Assembly: GCA_019448385.1 (NCBI GenBank)
Contig: JAGTXO010000039.1
Span: 124,001-188,000, forward strand
Length of the DNA stretch: 64,000 nt
Direction: 5' to 3'
From: Diacronema lutheri
Lineage: Eukaryota > Haptophyta > Pavlovophyceae > Pavlovales > Pavlovaceae
Of the stretch, positions 1 through 11,200 are shown piece by piece (within the stretch, counting starts at the first letter, position 1; each line of letters starts with the position of its first letter). Below the pieces are notes generated by a model. That model saw only the letters and a list, made by a program, of their open reading frames with translations. It did no database searches and was not told where the DNA came from. The position numbers were made by a program, and so were the translations under genes.

Positions 1-355
1 TGCGCGCGCGCCGGCCGCGCGCGCAATTGGGCGGCCAGCACGTGCGGCGCGACGTGGTGCAAGCGGACGGCCAGTGCGTGCGGCGCGACCTGGCAGCTCA
101 CAGCCGCGAGGAGCATCGGCGACATTGCTTCTTGGGCTCGCGAACATTACTATCGCGAACATTTTATAAAGCGACTACAAATTAGCTTTTGAAAGAGTTC
201 TCATTCTCGGCCTGGTTCGCGCCCTGTCATCAATCCCGGTTCGCGGAGCGCGACAGGGCGCGCTCAGCGCCTGCGCCCGCGCCCTCCCGTGCCCCGTCGC
301 TACCACAGGCAACGCGCAGCGCGATCTCAGGCCTGTGGTTCGTCAAGATTCACTG
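1..355. other. 3' flank of the kinesin gene, no gene recognised
   Basis: No coding region could be supported here. Positions 31 to about 110 hold a short imperfect direct repeat built on GTGCGGCGCGAC. Positions 140-195 are unusually AT-rich for this window and include TTTTATAAAG. This could be a 3' end or a promoter of a gene lying to the left, but nothing decides between them. Confidence 0.4.
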
Positions 356-3300
356 TCAGCTGGGCATCATTTGACGCAGTGCGATCAGCGAGCGCTGCAG
401 CTCGGAGTCCTGCCGCTTCTCCTCGCCCTGCAGCGCCTTGTGCAACGATTCGATCCGCGAGCTCGCGTCGCCGAGCAGCTTGCGCCTCCCCTCGCCTTCC
501 GACACGGCCGACTCTTTCTCTAAGAGGCGCTTCATCTCAGCGCGCTGCTTGGCGACCGCGTCGTCCGAGCGCTCGAGCGAGCCCATGTGCACTTGCTGAA
601 TGCCGCTCGTCGTGCCTAGGCGCGATTTGGCCTGCGGTGCGCGCGCGCATGACACGCGCGCGCGCGCGCGCGCGTGAGCGAATGCGCGTCCGTATGGGAG
701 CACAAACGCTCAGGCACGGTTGCCACGGGTACGGACAACGCGCGCCGCGCGCGTGTGGGCGCATGCGAGCGCACCGCGTCGTCGCTAAACTGGCTCGCCG
801 CATCGATTGGCCCGCCTGCACTCAAGCCCGCGGCGGATCCGGCCGGCTTGGACGACTTTGAAAAGAAATACGACTTTGTGCGCGTGGCTGGCTTGTGCTC
901 CTCGATGCGCAGCGCAAACATCTTGGTGAGCGCAATCGGCGTGGCGAGGTCGAGGTTGCGCAGCTCGACCTCGAGCGTGATGGTCGGGAAGAGCACCTCG
1001 CGCTCCGCCGTCACCTGTGCGCGCGTGTACCGGGAACCACGCACTGCTGGGTGAGCGATCGGGCCGCGCGCGGCGCACGCACGCCGCTGGACATTGCTCA
1101 TGCCCCCAACTCACCTGATCGCAAACTGACGGCCCGCGGAACCAGTTGGCTACGATGTTGCTCGTGCGCCCGTCCGGCGTCGTCGTGAGCGAGAGCACTT
1201 GCAGCGGTACCTGGAGGCCGTGCGCGCGAGCCGCGCGCGGCGAGGGTGGCGCGGTCAGCCGCACAGCCAGCCTGTCGTGCGCCGCGCGCCGCTCGCGCGC
1301 GCGCGCGCGCGCGCGCGCTCGCCTGCTCGGGGTCGACCTCGTCGCCGTGCATGTTCTGCACGCGCCCAATCCACGCGCTGACGACATGCTTGATCGGGTA
1401 CGACTGCTTGCTGCCCTGCATGCACTGCAGAAGAATGCGGCGCGGGCGCGAGTGCGTCGCCGTGAAGATGCCAGACTGCAAGCCGAGCGCGTTCGAGCCG
1501 CCGTCGAAGCGCGCGCGCTCAAAGGCGTCGCCGCTTTCGGCAGAGCCTTCCAGCAGATCGACCGCGATGTTGAAGTCGAAGACCTCGGGTGGCAGCTCGC
1601 CGCCGTCATACGGGTTGGCGCCGGCGGCGGACGCAGCGCTCTTGGGCGCCTCCGTCACGAGGCCCTCTTCGACGTCGTCCGGCTCGGCGACGACCTCGAA
1701 GGTGAGCGCGTCCTTCTGCAAGAAGTTGATGAGCGCCGTGCCCACCTCGCCGAACGCGAGGTTGTCTCGGTGGTCGAAGCGCGGCGTCGCGCTTTTGCCC
1801 GTCGCAGTTGGCGTGGTGCGCTCCTCCACGCCATCAGCCGAGTAGCGCACAAAGACGTTGGTGCACAGGTTGGCCGGCAGGTTGCGCGCCTGCTGCACGC
1901 GCACGATCGCGGCGCAGGTCGAGCCGAGCGCGCCCTTCGGATCGAGCACCGGCCGCACGCCCGTGACGAAATCGAGCTCGGTCGGCTGGAGCGCGAGCTG
2001 GAGCTCGCCGACGGTCTTGCCGGCTGAGTCGAGGATCGGCGCCCACGTCTGCAGCCGGACGCGGTGCGCGAGCGGCTTGAGGAAGAGGATCGCCTTGCCG
2101 ATCACCTCGGGCTCGGGCGGCGTGTAGAACGGGTCCTCGTCCCGCGACTCGAACGGCTGCCTGTTGTGCTTGAGGTAAAACGCGTGCGCGTCGCGGAAGC
2201 GCTCGACTCGCCGCCAAAACTCGTCGGGCGGCCAGATAGTCACGCGCTTCTTGGCGGCCGAGTCGCCGTAGACGGTGTACGTATATTGCAGCGACGCGCG
2301 GCGCACCTGCAGCAGCTCCTGCACGGGCGAGAGGCCCATGACCTCGGGCGCCTCGATTTGAATCTGCGTTCGCACTTCCACCTTGCGGCCCATCGCGTCC
2401 GCGATCGCGTTGGCCTCGACGACGGCGGGGTGCGCGGTGCGCTGCTCGTCCTCGATGCGCTGCATGTCGAGCTTGTACTGCGCGAGTCCCGCTTCCATCG
2501 CCGCGCGCGCCGAGTCCACGTCGTGCAGATTCGCCGAGTGCGAGATGGAGATCGCGCCGATCCGCGACTCGTGGTGCTTGATCGCCGCGTCCTGCTGCAT
2601 CCGGATCGACGCGAGCTCGGCGTCGTAGTCGACGGGCGCGCGCGCGCCCGGCCCACCCTCCATGCCCGGCCGCTGCACGCCGAGCCCGCCCGCGCCAACG
2701 GGCATGCGCTGCACGCCGAGGCCCATCGTGCCGATCGCGCCTGCGTAGGGGCCGGCCGACGGCGGCGCGTGCGCCGCGCGCCGGTCGCGCTCCTCCTCGA
2801 GCGCCTGCGCGCGCGCCTCGTTGCGCACGGCGGACTTCTCGGCGTCGAACTGCTTCTCGCGCATCGCCTCCATCGCCTTCTCGCGCTCCCTGAGCTGCGC
2901 GAGGATGGCCTCCTTCTCGGCGAGCGCGGCGGCCTCCTGCGTCGCGCGCTCGCGCGCGAGCCGCTCCTCCATCTCTTTGAGGCGCGTCTCCATCGCCTTG
3001 CGCTCGCGCTCGACCTCCTCCTCGACCTTGAGCTTCACCGACGACTGCAGCGCCTCGCCCAGCTCCTGCTGCGCCATGTCCCAGTCGATCACGCCTTTGA
3101 ATGCGGACTGCGCGCCGCCGCCCGCCGCGCGCTGCCTCTCCGCCTCGACCGGGTCGGTGAAACGGAAGATGGCGTTCTGCCCGATGATCACGCGCGACGA
3201 GTGCTCGAGCGGCCGGCGCGCCTCGAGCCGCTTCCCGTTGACGAACGTCACGCCCTTGCCGAGCGGCTCGATGTGCACCGAGCCGCCGTCAACATGGATC

Positions 3301-6300
3301 GCGCAGTGCTCTCTCTCGATCGAGACGCCGTTGAGCACGATCGCGCACGTGCCCTCCTCCGAGCCGACGACGGTGCGGCCGGGCTTGAGGAAGTGGATGA
3401 GCTGGCCCGACATGAGCGGGTCTTCGTGCAGGTTGACGAGGTGCGGCGTGCGCGCGTCGACGCCGTCCTCGTTGAGGCCGTGCAAGCCCATCCGTGCGAG
3501 CATCTCCTTGCGCGACGACTCAAGCTCGGCCGTCTCCTTGAGCTTGTCCTCGAAGGAGCGGCCGAGCTCGCGCATCACCTTCTCGTTCGCCTCGAGCTGC
3601 TCGCGCGCCTTGTCCTTCATCTCCTGCTCAAGCTTGGTCCGGTCCGAAATGCGCTTCATCTGGCGCACGTAGTCGACCTTCTTCGACATGTCGCCCGCTC
3701 GAGCCGCCTCGGCGGACTTGAGCTCGAGCTCCTTGAGCAGCTTCTCGCGCTCCTCGGCCGACTTGTACTGCAGCTCCTTGAGCTCCTTGGCCTGCTCCTG
3801 CGCGAGCGCCTGCGTCGCCGCGAGCTCGTCCTGCGCGAGCCGCGCCGCTTCGGCGGCGGCGGCCACGGCCGCCTCTGCGTTGCGCGCGTCGCTCGCGTGG
3901 CTCTTTTCGGACGAGACGGCGCTCGCCACCTGCGCCTGCGCGGCCTCCATCTCGGCGACGAGCTTGCGCTTCAGCCGCTCCTTCTCCACGCGCAGCTGCT
4001 CCCCCTTGAAAGCGAGCGCGACGCCCTTCGCGGCGCTGCCCTTGGCCGCGAGCAGCTCGACGCGCAGCGACTCGAGCTCAGCGTCGCGCGTATCCGCCTG
4101 CTCTTTCGTCGCGACAAGCTCGGCGACGCGCGCGTCCGCGTCGTCCTTCGCCTTGCGCGCCGCCTCGTTCGCCCCGAGCACGTGCGAGCGCAGGGTCTCG
4201 CGCATCGCCGCGACCTGCGCGCGGCTCGACGCGGCGAGCTTGGCCTTGTGCGCGGCCGCCTCGAGCAGCGAGAGGTTCGCGTCGATCATGGCCTGCGTGC
4301 TCAGCGCGTCGAGCGAGACGGGCGCGCCCGCGCTCGAGATCTCGTCGATCAGCGCGTCGCGCAGCGCGCCGACCGCCGAGCCCGCGTCCATCTCGCCGGA
4401 CTCGAGGCGCGACGCGACGTGCATCGCCGATCGCGCGATCCGCGCCTGCAGCAGCGCGTCGTGCGCGGCGGCCTTGGCGGCGGTCGCGTCAGCGAGCGCG
4501 GCCTTGAGCGCGGCGATCTCGGCGGCGCGCTGCTCGAGCGCCGCGCGCTGGCGCTCCGCCTCGCGCTGCTGCTTGTCCGCCGCGGCGGCGAGTCCCTCGC
4601 ATGCCCTCCACGCCGCGTCGGCGCTGCTCTTGAGCTGCGCGCGCACGCGCTCGAGCTGCTCGGCGGCGTCGCTCTCGCGCGAGGCGGCCGCGGCGCTCAT
4701 GAGCGTGCGGACCGAGCGGCTGAGCGCCGCCTGCATGACCGCCGTGCCCGACTTGGCCGTGTGCTCGTCCTCGAGCTCGGCGACAAGGCGCGCGCGCAGC
4801 GCCGCCTCGTCGATCGGCTCGACCGTCGGCGTCGGTGCCGCCGCGTTGGACGACATGGCTTCGACGACCCTGAGCGTCGCGCGCTCGATCGCGGCGGAGA
4901 TCTTTGCCTCGTCCGCCGCCGCGTTCGCCTCGTCCGCCGCCACCTCGCGCTGCTGCAACTGCGCAATCTCAGCGTGTTGGCCGACGAGCTGCGCCAATGC
5001 CGCCTCCGCCGACATCGCGGCCATGCTCGACGTCTCGGCGGTCTGCGCGATCTGCGCGCGCAGCGAGGCCATCTCCTCGGCGGCGCCGTCCGACATGGCC
5101 GACATGGCCGTCGCCGTCGCCGTCCGGCTCAACACGTCGTCGACCATCCGCGCGTCGATCGTCGACGCCGGCCGGCCGAGCGCTGCGGCGAGCGCGTCGC
5201 GCACGGCGCGCTGCTGCTCGGCGGCGGGCAGCGTGGCAGTGGCGTCGAGCACCACGAGCGCGGCGCGGTTGACCGCGAGCGCCTCCTGTTGCGCGTCGAA
5301 GGTCGCGCCCGCCGAGTGCGCGACCGCCTGCGCGGCGGCAAGCGCCGTCGTAAGGCGCTCAACTTGCGCGGCATGCTCGTCCTGCGCCCTGACGACGGCG
5401 TCCGCGTCGCCCGCCGACTTGAGCCGGTTGATGAGCGAGTCGCGCGAGGCGAGCTCGTTGCGCAGCGAGCTCAGCTCGTCCGACCAGCCCGACTCGGCCT
5501 CAAGCATCGCCATCTTGGCGTGGAACTCCGCCATCTTGCGCTGCGCGTCGTCGACCTCGGCGCGCGCGGCGAGCATCGCCTGCTTGGCGGCGCGCGCCTC
5601 CTCCTCCGCAGCGGCGGTCGCGGCCTGCGCGGCCTCGAGCTGCTCGGCCTGCATCCCGCCGCCGCTCAGCGCGGACAGGTCGCCCTTGCCCGCGAGCAGC
5701 GCCTTGAGCTTGTCGTTCTCCTCCTTCAGCTCGCGGATCATCCTCGCCGTCGGGTCCTCGTTCTTGACAGCGACCGTCTTGATCTTCTTCGCGTTGTCCG
5801 CGTAGCGCAGCGTGGAGAGCGTCTCGTCGTAGTTGATGTCCGCCGGCGAGATCGCCGCGACCATGAGCGTCTTTGAGTTACCGCCGAGCGCCGACTGGAG
5901 GAGGCGCGTGAGTACCGAATTCCGAAACGGCACAAAGGTCTTCTTTCCGCCCGACTGCTCGGCGAGCGCGGTGATCACTTGGCCGAGCGCGGTGAGCGAC
6001 GAGTTGATCGCCGCACCCTCCTTGAGCCGATCGCCCGTCGCGCCCGTGCTCTCGGCGCGCTCCGAGCCGGCGAGGTCGACGAGGTTGATGACCGACTTGG
6101 TCTCACCCCACTTGTCACCGTTACGCGCGAACTGCTTGAAAGTGATGGTGAAGATGGTGTGCGCGCGCGAGGAGGTGGCGTTCATCTGCGTTGCGCCGAT
6201 CGTTCGGTGCGCCGCGCCCACCTCCATCTGCCGCTCGATCTCCGCGTAGCTTTTGACGGCGGTCGTCGTGAGCGACTCGACATACACGCCGAGCTGCTTC

Positions 6301-6830
6301 GTCTCGCGGATCTTGAGCTTGTCGGTCATCTTGGGGTTGAGCAGGTCGCGCATCTTCTCATTGTAGATCTCCATCATCGAGGCCTCAACCTCGAAGCGCC
6401 GGTCGGACGACGTCTGCTCGGCGGTCCGGTCGAACATGGTCTTGCATATCTGGGGGATAATCCCCTTGTTCGCCCCGTACCCGACGATCGAGTACGACTT
6501 GCCCGAGCCGGTCTGGCCATAGGCAAAGACGCACGAGTGGAAGCCGGTCCACGCGTTCTCGAGCACGCCGATGCCCAAGTCCTGCATCACCGCCCTCTGG
6601 TCCGCGTATGTGCTGCCGGCCGTCGCCTCGAGGTAGCCGTCCTCGCGCTCGGCGAAGCCGTCGTGCGACCAGTACGAGTAGTCAAAGGTGTAGTCCTTAA
6701 CCTTGCCGCTCACCGGGTCGGTAATCTTGGTCGTGTTCCCCGCCATCGAGATGATGAGCGTCGCATTCCGCTCCCTCTCCCGCGCGTTGAACGGCCGACA
6801 CCGCACCGCGACCCTGACGGCCTCAGACAT
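356..6830 (-). CDS. Kinesin-3 family motor protein with FHA, KIF1B-like and C2-like tail
   Basis: Plus-end microtubule motor of the kinesin-3 (KIF1/Unc104) type, expected to carry vesicles. My model has four exons: 6830..1323, 1210..1115, 1014..775 and 631..356, about 2039 aa, with all phases consistent. The motor domain covers residues 5-365, with P-loop GQTGSGKS (105-112), switch I SSRAH (usually SSRSH) and switch II DLAGSE. About 700 residues of Ala/Glu-rich coiled coil follow. The FHA domain (about 1140-1220) comes only after this long stalk, whereas in KIF1A it lies close behind the motor. Next come a KIF1B-like region (YTYTVYGDS, then SRDEDPFYTPPEP) and a C2-like segment (VRVQQARNLPAN). 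The first intron is GC-AG (CAG|GCGAGC). The start ATG lies 81 bp from the end of the upstream ATP12 gene on the same strand. Confidence 0.9.
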
Positions 6831-6911
6831 GCTGCGCCCACTTTGACCGTTACCTTTTTCAACAGTCTCAGCGCGCGCTCTCGACTGTCGACTCTCGAGC
6901 GGCTCACGGGC

Positions 6912-7760
6912 TCAGCCCGGGCCGGCCTGGCTGCAAGGGCGCGCCTCCACCTCCACGGAAAGCGGCAATGACGGGTCGGCGCTCAGCTTCGCGAACACGC
7001 TCGACGCGGCGACGCGAATGCGCAGGTCCTCAATGTCAATGTCGTGGCTGCCCTCCGCAAGGCCCCACTCGTCGATCTGCGCGTCCTCGGCGACGCGTGC
7101 GGCGGCGCACGCCTGCTCGGCCGAGAGCTCGCCCTCAAGCAAAGCCGCCGCAATCACGAACGACTTGCATGAGACCGTCAGCATGTCGAGCGCGGCGATT
7201 GCCTCGCCCGTCTGCTCGTCGAGGTAGTCGCCGACGGCGGCAAGGTCGTCGTCGGCGAGGCAAAGCTCGAGGCCGTCGGTGGCGCGGACGCGCGTGCCAA
7301 ACCGGCGGTTGAACCACGCGAGCAGCGGGTCCCAGCACCGCGCCTCCGCCGCCTTGAGCCGCGCGTCCTCGCCGTCAGGCGAGCGGAAGCAGACCGTGTC
7401 GCTCTGAAAGTAAACGAGCATGCTCTCCTCGATCTGCGAGCGGATGGTGGGTATCTGATCAATCGTGGTGGTCGCGAGCGTCATCAGCGGCATCATGTGC
7501 GGCAGGATGAACGGCCGCTGCGCCTCCCACTCCTGCGCGACCGCTAGCGCGAGCGGCCGCGATGCGAGCGCGAGCGTGCGCTTGGCGGGCGTGCGAAGCG
7601 GGCGGCCGTCGAGGCGGACGCCGTGCAAGACGCCGCCCTCATGCGCAACCTCGACCACGCTCACCTCCTTGTAAAACCGCTTCGCGCGCGTCAGCGCCGA
7701 CAGCGCGCGGCCCGACGGGCATCTCGCGAGGGTTCGCGTCACCAGCGCGCGCGCGGCCAT
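6912..7760 (-). CDS. ATP12: ATP12 chaperone for mitochondrial F1-ATPase assembly
   Basis: A single exon of 282 aa, the usual length for ATP12/ATPAF2, which binds free F1 alpha subunit in the mitochondrial matrix during ATP synthase assembly. The first 28 residues are rich in Arg, Ala and Ser and lack acidic residues, as in a mitochondrial presequence. Family signatures follow: RFYKEVSV, LDGRPLRTPAK, an AQEWEAQ segment, a long helix ending in DTVCFRSPDGE, and WDPLLAWFNRRFG. The C-terminal half keeps the all-helical pattern, including EQTGEAIAALDM. The gene is intronless, unlike most neighbours. Its 3' end is 81 bp from the kinesin start on the same strand. Assignment is from family knowledge and is strong. 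Confidence 0.93.
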   Translation of the reverse strand: MAARALVTRTLARCPSGRALSALTRAKRFYKEVSVVEVAHEGGVLHGVRLDGRPLRTPAKRTLALASRPLALAVAQEWEAQRPFILPHMMPLMTLATTTIDQIPTIRSQIEESMLVYFQSDTVCFRSPDGEDARLKAAEARCWDPLLAWFNRRFGTRVRATDGLELCLADDDLAAVGDYLDEQTGEAIAALDMLTVSCKSFVIAAALLEGELSAEQACAAARVAEDAQIDEWGLAEGSHDIDIEDLRIRVAASSVFAKLSADPSLPLSVEVEARPCSQAGPG

Positions 7761-8254
7761 CGTGCCCCGTGAGTCGACTCGCCCCTCATGATCAGATCAC
7801 GCTGACAGCCATTTTGAATTTCGAGTGAAAATCAAAATAGCATCAGCTCATGCAGGGCTCGGTGTCCACCTGATCAGCTCTGTTTTCAAAAGCTGAGGGG
7901 TCTCCAGGATTTTAAGTTCTCACGTCGCCGCCCGCCCCAACTTCGCCCCCCGCAGCCGCAGGCATGGCCGCAAGTTCCGGACTCCGTAGGAAGGAGGAGG
8001 TGGAGGGGCGGGAGTGATCCCAATGGCTACGAGTCCGCGCCGTCGTCGAGCAGAATGGATCGCTGCGCCTCGAAGTCGGCAAAGAGATGCCCCAGCCTCC
8101 CACCTCTGAGCGTCGTACGCCTTCGACTCGTCGATCGGCGTCATGCTCGGTCCGGGCGCCGCAAAGTTGGCCGATTCGTCCTGCAGGACGAATCGAGAGC
8201 GATGGACCGTCGTGAATGTGCCTCCATCATTCACGACGGGCACCGCCTGCACAT
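7761..8254. other. Region between ATP12 and the CNB gene; possible 3' extension of the latter
   Basis: The part next to ATP12 (7795-7915) is AT-richer and is the likely ATP12 promoter, with ATTTTGAA and GAAAATCAAAAT on the plus strand. Positions 7920-8258 keep an open minus-strand frame of 112 codons with a coding-looking stretch (SANFAAPGPSMTPIDESKAYDAQ), so the CNB-like gene may have an alternative or additional 3' exon here with acceptor TCCTGCAG at about 8184. I could not fix a junction. Positions 8172-8278 hold the palindrome cluster annotated separately. Confidence 0.35.
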
Positions 8255-8278
8255 TCACGACGGTCGTCCTGCAGGACG
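8172..8278. repeat. Nested palindromes and 16-bp inverted repeat at the CNB gene 3' end
   Basis: Positions 8172-8195 form a perfect 24-bp palindrome centred on CCTGCAGG. Its 14-bp core CGTCCTGCAGGACG recurs at 8265-8278. Between them lies a perfect 16-bp inverted repeat: GACCGTCGTGAATGTG at 8205-8220 and its complement at 8250-8265, with another TTCACGACGG in the loop. The layout of a short element with terminal inverted repeats flanked by duplicated sequence resembles a tiny MITE or an intron-forming insertion. It overlaps the assigned stop codon of the CNB-like gene. Confidence 0.75.
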
Positions 8279-11200
8279 TCCGCCGCCACCGCCGCCACCG
8301 CCGCCACCATTGCCATCACCACCACCGCCACCGCCACCGCCGCCACGTCCATCGCCATCGCCACCGCCATTGCCACAGCAGCCGCCACTGCCACCGTGAC
8401 CTCCACTGTGCGCCGAGGCGGCGCGCGCCGCCGCCGACTCGGCGGCGCAAGCGCAGCCGCCAGCAACATCCGCGCCCACGCCCGCGCCCGCGCCCGCGCC
8501 CACGCCCGCGACCGCGCCCGCGCCCACACCCGCGGCCGCGCCCGCATCGCCCGCGCCCGCGCGTGGCCGCGGTGGCGGCGCACATCGGAGCACCGGCGCG
8601 CCGGCGGCCGTGCCGTCAACCGCGGGCGCCGGCGAGAAGATGGCGTCGGCGAGCGCGCGCCCGCCGTCGAGCGGCCGCTCGGCGCTGCGCGGCAAGACCA
8701 GGATGGCGGTCGGCCCGCTCGCGCGCGCGCCCACCGGCAGTGCGCCCGTGAACGCCCACCCTTCGCTCAGCTCGAGCGCGCCGCTCGCGCTCGAGCCTCC
8801 CGCGTCGTTGCCATCGCCGTCGTCGTCGCCCCCGCCGTCGTCGTCGCCCCCGCCGTCGTCGTCGCCCCCGCCGTCCGCGTCGGCCGCGCCGTCGGCGCGC
8901 GCGCGCGGCACGAGCACAGCGCCACGAAGCACAAAATGCGCGTCGTGCGCGCGCAGCTGAGCGCCGACGCGACCGGCGCCGCTCGGCGCGCGCGCGCTGT
9001 CCGGGGCGCGCGCCGCGCCCGCTTGATCGGCGTGCTCACATGTACAAAGCAGTTCGCCGTCGGCGAATGTGCGCGTGCCGCAAACGTCGAGCACACGCGA
9101 CAGCTGCGCGTCGGCGAGGAGCGCGGCAGCGGGAAGTGCGCGCAGCGCGCAGAAGCCCAGCTGGCGGTACCTTGCGCGGCGCGCGCGCACAACGGCCTCG
9201 AAGCTCTGCGAGGTGAGGACCCAGACGCTCGCGGGCGCGCCGCCCGCGACGATGGCCGTCGCGTTGGCGGGCTGGTCGTACGCGAGGCACGCGTCGCCAA
9301 ACGAGTCGCCGACGGCGAGCAGCCGGGACGGCGGCGCGGGCGGCTCGGCGGGCGCGCGCGGGGCGCCGCCTTCGGCACGCGCGTCGCCGTCGGGCTGGGG
9401 TTCGTCCGAGCGCGGCAGCGCGGCGGTCGGCGCCGGCGCGAGGAGCTCGTGCGTTTCCGCGCGCGTGTGCTCCGCGTTTGGCCCGTGCGCGTTCGGCCCG
9501 CACGTGGCCCGTCCGGCGGTGGCCCATCCGGCGGTGGCCTGTCCGGTGGTGGCCCGTCCGGCGGTGGCCTGTCCGGTGGTGGCCCGTCCGGCGGTGGGCG
9601 ATGGCGTGAGACGCACCTGCCCGCCGCTCAGCACACACATCGGCCCACCTTTCTCGCCCGCGCGCATCAGCACGGCGCCGGGCGGGAACGTGGCGGCGTG
9701 CGCGCGCATCGCATCGACAAGCGCGCGCAGGTCGTCGCCGTCGTCGCATAGGTCGTCGCCGTCGTCGTGCAACGCGGCCATGATCGTCGACGAGTGTAAC
9801 GCCGCGGCAATGAGCGCGTGCCCGATGTCCACAGCCGACCAGCGCCTGCCCAGCTGCCGGCTCGTCAGCTCCGGCGGCAAGCCCGCGGCGTCGCCAGCGT
9901 CTGCTGACGCGCCGGCGCCGATCATCGCACAGTCGCCCCTCTCGTCGCTGCGCGTGCGCGCGGTGCTGCACGCGGGCACGGCGCGCGCGCGCGCGCGTGA
10001 GCGCGCGCGCGGGATTGAAGGGGGGGGGGGGGGGGGGGGGGGGCTTCACACAAGCGCGCGCATCGACAAGGGAAGGGGGACGGGGGGGGGGGGGGGGGGG
10101 GGGCGAGCTTCACACAAGCGCGCGCATCGACAAGGGAAGGGGGAGGGGGGGGGGGGGGGGGGGGGCACAACAGGAATGCATGCATAGAAGCCACCGCCGT
10201 GCGAATGCGGTGGGAGTTCTGCTGACGGGTGGGTGCATCAGAGACGCAGCTTCGCACGGCGGGCCAGCCTCACGACCAGAGGCGCGCGCTGCCAGCTCGA
10301 CGCACCCACCCGTCTGCAGAACTCCCACCGCATTCACATGTGGCGCGCGCGCGCCTGAGAGCGGCCGCGCTGGCCGGCGCGCGCGAACGCGGCGCACGCG
10401 GCGCGCGTAACGTTCGCGCTCTCACCTCAGGCGCGCGGCGGTCGGCGCCGGCGCTGGCGGCGGCGCGTGCGCGGATAGCGGCTGCGTGCAGCTGAGCGGC
10501 TGCCTCGGCGACGTCGCCTCGCGACACGTGAGCTCCGACAGCCGCTGGAGCAGCCGCTCGACCTGCCGGCGGAGCGACGCGCTCTCGTCCTCCGCGCGGC
10601 GCGCGCGGTGCTCCGCGTCGGTGAGCGCGGCCTCGAGCTCACGCACGCGCGACACGAGCAGGTCGCGCTCGCGAGACGGGCGCACGTCGAGCGTTGCATC
10701 GCGAAGCACCTCGCATAACGCACTCTCCTGAGCGCGCGCGCGGGCCGGCGCGCGCGCGAGGGCGCGTGCGCCATCATCGCCGCGCGCGTGCCCTCGCATG
10801 GAATGCCGGCGAGCTTGTCGCGGAACAGCAGATCGGCTGCGCGCGCAGCCGACCATGGCGAGGGCGCGCGCGCCACGCGCGGAGGCGCACGAGGGCGCGC
10901 GCACGGGCAGGGCGCGGTATGCGCGCGCGTACCGATCTGCTGTTCCGCGAAGAGCTCGCCGGCATCCCATGCGAGGGCACGCGCGCGGCGAATGGCTTCG
11001 ACGGGTGCACGCCAAATGCGGACTGCGCCGAGGGCGAGCGCGAGGTACCGGGCCGCGTCGGGCCGGGCGTTTCATTTGGCCGCCTGTACTGCGCGCCGTC
11101 GCGTGGCGGCACGAGCCGCCCCTCGGCGCCTCCAGCTGCGCTCGTGGACGTCGTGCGCAACAGCGACGCCGACGGCGGCCGGTGCGCAGCCGGCTCCTCC

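Noticed and set aside
2064-5876. 1270-codon plus-strand open frame opposite the kinesin gene, and similar long frames at 3688-5805, 17262-20195, 19654-21888, 28228-30330 and 31010-32995
   Set aside because: They are antisense shadows. High GC removes stop codons, their residue composition is Arg/Leu/His-rich without motifs, and the opposite strand carries recognised domains in the same place.
7912-8258. Separate small gene between ATP12 and the CNB-like gene
   Set aside because: Coding-looking stretches are in different frames without a clean start or junction. It is more likely an extra 3' exon or UTR of the CNB-like gene, so it is not listed as a gene.
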